Made by a program: the position numbers and the translations under genes | DNA from: Candidatus Bathyarchaeota archaeon | GTDB lineage: Archaea; Thermoproteota; Bathyarchaeia; Bathyarchaeales; Bathycorpusculaceae | Length of the DNA: 64,000 nucleotides | Assembly (NCBI GenBank): GCA_026414485.1 | Contig: JAOAIX010000002.1 | Location: 62,001-126,000, forward strand | Reading direction: 5' to 3' | In this document: one piece after another, positions 62,470 through 64,000 of the stretch | Layout of the letters: the number at the start of each line of letters is the position of its first letter | How positions within the stretch are numbered: the first letter of the stretch is position 1 | Notes under the pieces: model-generated | What the model was told of the DNA's origin: nothing | What the model saw: the letters and a program-made list of their open reading frames with translations, nothing else | The model's database searches: none

Positions 62470-63090
62470 TTACATGGTTGATGCCGACGTTGGTGCAGGG
62501 CGGAGTTGGAAAAAAGCTATTGCAGTTAACAGCACAGAGATCCATACTAAAAATACTCCAACAAGTATTATCGTTAAGATACTTCCTATAAGCAACACTG
62601 TGCTTGCTGTTCCGAACATTCCAACCCCTGATTTTTCTTTAAGGCTGTTTAACGACTTCCTGTAAAGAACGGCGACAATTACAACGAAAACAAAGAGAAT
62701 CACCAAAGCTAAGAGGACTGTTGCAACAAATGACCCTATTGTGCTTAAGTTTATGTTGGATGTTATATCTGAGAAGTCAAGCTGAGGGATATTGGTCCAA
62801 TCGCCGTTCCAGTTTGGCATCAGATCAGCTAATAAGCCGAAAGCGGCGTAAACTATGACGGCAACAGAAGTAACACCCCCTACTATCGCCGCTATAGATC
62901 CGTAGAGCGCATTATTGAATATGCTTGCTTCTTGATAGTATTCTGCCAAACCTTTCATGCCTATAAGTAACAACATCAACCCGACGAGACCAAGTAAACC
63001 AAAGGTGTAACCGCTTATGTAGGGTAGAACGCTGATAAACATCAAAATAGCACCGATTCCGCTCAAATTTTTACTTGTTTCAAATTCCAT
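62470..63090 (-). CDS. DUF996-like membrane protein
   Basis: About 206 residues with five or so hydrophobic segments, starting MEFETSKNLSGIGAILMF, the opening typical of archaeal DUF996 proteins (recalled, not searched), and GLVGLMLLLIGMKGLAEYYQE. Function unknown. ATG 63090 is chosen over 63105, as the family begins there. It precedes grpE on the same strand but ends before the probable grpE promoter. Confidence 0.8.
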   Translation of the reverse strand: MEFETSKNLSGIGAILMFISVLPYISGYTFGLLGLVGLMLLLIGMKGLAEYYQEASIFNNALYGSIAAIVGGVTSVAVIVYAAFGLLADLMPNWNGDWTNIPQLDFSDITSNINLSTIGSFVATVLLALVILFVFVVIVAVLYRKSLNSLKEKSGVGMFGTASTVLLIGSILTIILVGVFLVWISVLLTAIAFFQLRPAPTSASTM

Positions 63091-63182
63091 GGGTGTACCA
63101 CTCAAAACTTCGAATCTCTCGTTTTATAATAAAAGGTTTGCTATACTTATAAAATTCGTGGAGTACATCAAACAAATTCCAT

Positions 63183-63512
63183 CTAAACAATTTTTCTATT
63201 TCGAATTTGCTCCTCTATAACGCTATAGTAGCATTGAAGGTACATTTTACCTCTCTCGGTTGGCGCGTAAACTTTTCTGTCTCGTCCCTGTTGATTTTGC
63301 TTTTGACTAAAAATAAGGCCGTTTTCCTCTAACTGCTTAAGTGAAGGGTAAAGAGCGCTATGTGTCAGCTTGGTGCCCCAATCTGCTTCCAGAGTCTTTT
63401 TAATTTTGTAACCCCACATAGGTTCCATAATTATTAATTTCAATATTTGAATGTCCAGAAAGTGCTTGATGATTCTTTGCCCAAATTCCTTTTTGTAGTC
63501 TTCAGCCATCAT
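63183..63512 (-). CDS. PadR-family transcriptional regulator
   Basis: A 109-residue winged helix of the PadR type: LDIQILKLIIMEPMWGYKI, then LTHSALYPSLKQLEENGLI (recognition helix) and QQGRDRKVYAPTERGKMYL (wing and final strand). It probably represses a neighbour or itself. It lies upstream of the DUF996-like membrane protein on the same strand (92-nt gap), and PadR regulators often control adjacent membrane proteins, so that is the likeliest target. Confidence 0.88.
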   Translation of the reverse strand: MMAEDYKKEFGQRIIKHFLDIQILKLIIMEPMWGYKIKKTLEADWGTKLTHSALYPSLKQLEENGLIFSQKQNQQGRDRKVYAPTERGKMYLQCYYSVIEEQIRNRKIV

Positions 63513-63658
63513 TTTTAACTTCCAATAAGTGAGACGTCACATTACGTTGTTATAAACCTGTTTGATTCATCACGCTTTTTTACATAAAGTAGACAACATT
63601 CTTCAAATATCCTTTCTTTAAATATTATCCACTAACAAGCATTATTTAGGGGCGACGT

Positions 63659-64000
63659 CTGATACAGCAAAATTTTAACACATTTGAATCTCAAATTTAC
63701 GCATTCTGTAGTCACATAGCTGGATCATCAGGTATAACAGCTTTGTCAGTTTCTGATAATCAAACTTTAGGTTCAACCGCTTCTAAGATTCTCCTTAAAT
63801 TTTTGCTGATTTTGAAGGATTTTCCTCCACGACTAATGATTTACCCCAAACTAGTTGAAGGAAAAGACGTCGTTGTTTTAGCTGTTGACCAAGGACTTTT
63901 TGAGCGTGATGTGAAGCAGGGTTTTTTAGGTGAAGCTACCTCCACGGAATTGATCTTTCCCTATAAAGCACTAGTCAACTACACCTATCTACACCAGCAG
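63659..64000 (+). CDS. 5' part of an unidentified gene leaving the right edge
   Basis: An open frame of 114 codons to the edge with no stop. It reads as ordinary protein (for example NQTLGSTASKILLKFLLILK, then YPKLVEGKDVVVLAVDQ and RDVKQGFLGEATSTE). The frame is closed upstream by TAG. The first codons are GGG CGA CGT CTG; no ATG, GTG or TTG lies before TTG at 63743, which would cut 28 coding-like residues. AGGGG (63648-63652) precedes CTG 63659 by 6 nt, so a CTG start is possible. A TATA-like CTTTAAATATTAT (about 63615-63627) lies upstream. Function not recognised. Confidence 0.55.
   Translation, partial: MIQQNFNTFESQIYAFCSHIAGSSGITALSVSDNQTLGSTASKILLKFLLILKDFPPRLMIYPKLVEGKDVVVLAVDQGLFERDVKQGFLGEATSTELIFPYKALVNYTYLHQQ

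Noticed and set aside
1-64000. CRISPR array, insertion sequence, prophage or integron
   Set aside because: No spaced direct repeats, transposase, integrase, terminal inverted repeats or phage structural genes were seen on either strand.

Overview
The window is archaeal chromosome. Direct evidence: a TATA-binding protein, transcription factor S, aIF1A, Nop5 and fibrillarin, pelota, RIO1 kinase and a Pno1-type KH protein, an archaeal-type RNase P RNA, an ATP-dependent DNA ligase, TATA boxes about 26 nt upstream of probable transcript starts, and many TTG or GTG starts. Form III RuBisCO with AMP phosphorylase and ribose-1,5-bisphosphate isomerase, a membrane pyrophosphatase and a bacterial-type grpE-dnaK-dnaJ set point to a mesophilic or moderately thermophilic anaerobe. 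The best guess, by inference only, is a Bathyarchaeia-like lineage of the TACK group. Base composition looks even throughout. I see no insertion sequence, prophage or CRISPR array, so this reads as core chromosome with a few accessory surface genes.

Layout. 1-7.5 kb: small redox, DNA and regulator genes (flavin-binding protein, a 41-residue Cys-rich mini-protein behind a structured leader, DNA ligase, thioredoxin, NikR, NadA, an AIM24/TIGR00266 protein). 7.5-12.5 kb: the AMP salvage pathway (deoA, rbcL, e2b2), then a short GH3-like adenylating enzyme. 12.5-18.8 kb: a cell-surface glycosylation block (polyprenyl-phosphate mannose synthase-like GT2, PMT-type mannosyltransferase, another GT-C enzyme) with a secreted HExxH metalloprotease. 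18.9-26 kb: ileS, tRNA-Ala(CGC), a membrane histidine kinase, a cupin, a secreted membrane-anchored protein, TrmO-like and winged-helix proteins. 26-32.7 kb: an information-processing block (XPF-type nuclease, Nop5-fibrillarin, RNase HII, HD protein, aIF1A, RIO1, KH protein).

32.8-38.2 kb: two large secreted proteins (a probable TIM-barrel glycoprotein and a seven-repeat FG-GAP propeller), then proBA. 38.3-48.3 kb: H+-pyrophosphatase, pelota, TBP, nucleotidyltransferase, polyferredoxin, TtuA/Ncs6-type tRNA thiolase, a RecA-fold protein without a P-loop, and TFS. 48.3-53.1 kb: a very large REC-PAS-GAF-histidine kinase and its neighbour. 53.1-58 kb: RNase P RNA, AK6-type kinase, rubrerythrin, a small methyltransferase, a Vps62-like membrane protein and tRNA-Ala(GGC). 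58.2-64 kb: dnaJ, dnaK and grpE, a DUF996-like membrane protein, a PadR regulator, and a gene running off the right edge.

Genes that plainly work together are deoA/e2b2/rbcL (AMP to two 3-phosphoglycerates), nop5/flpA (C/D-guided RNA methylation), aIF1A/rio1/KH (small-subunit maturation and initiation), proB/proA, grpE/dnaK/dnaJ, and the mannosyl-transfer block, which may modify the sequon-rich secreted proteins nearby. No single cluster is clearly a new system. The best candidates for novelty are the structured leader with its Cys-rich mini-protein, the exported metalloprotease whose signal peptide lacks a canonical start codon, a DnaK with Ser at a catalytic Asp position, the P-loop-less RecA paralogue, and the stacked TATA boxes before tbp.
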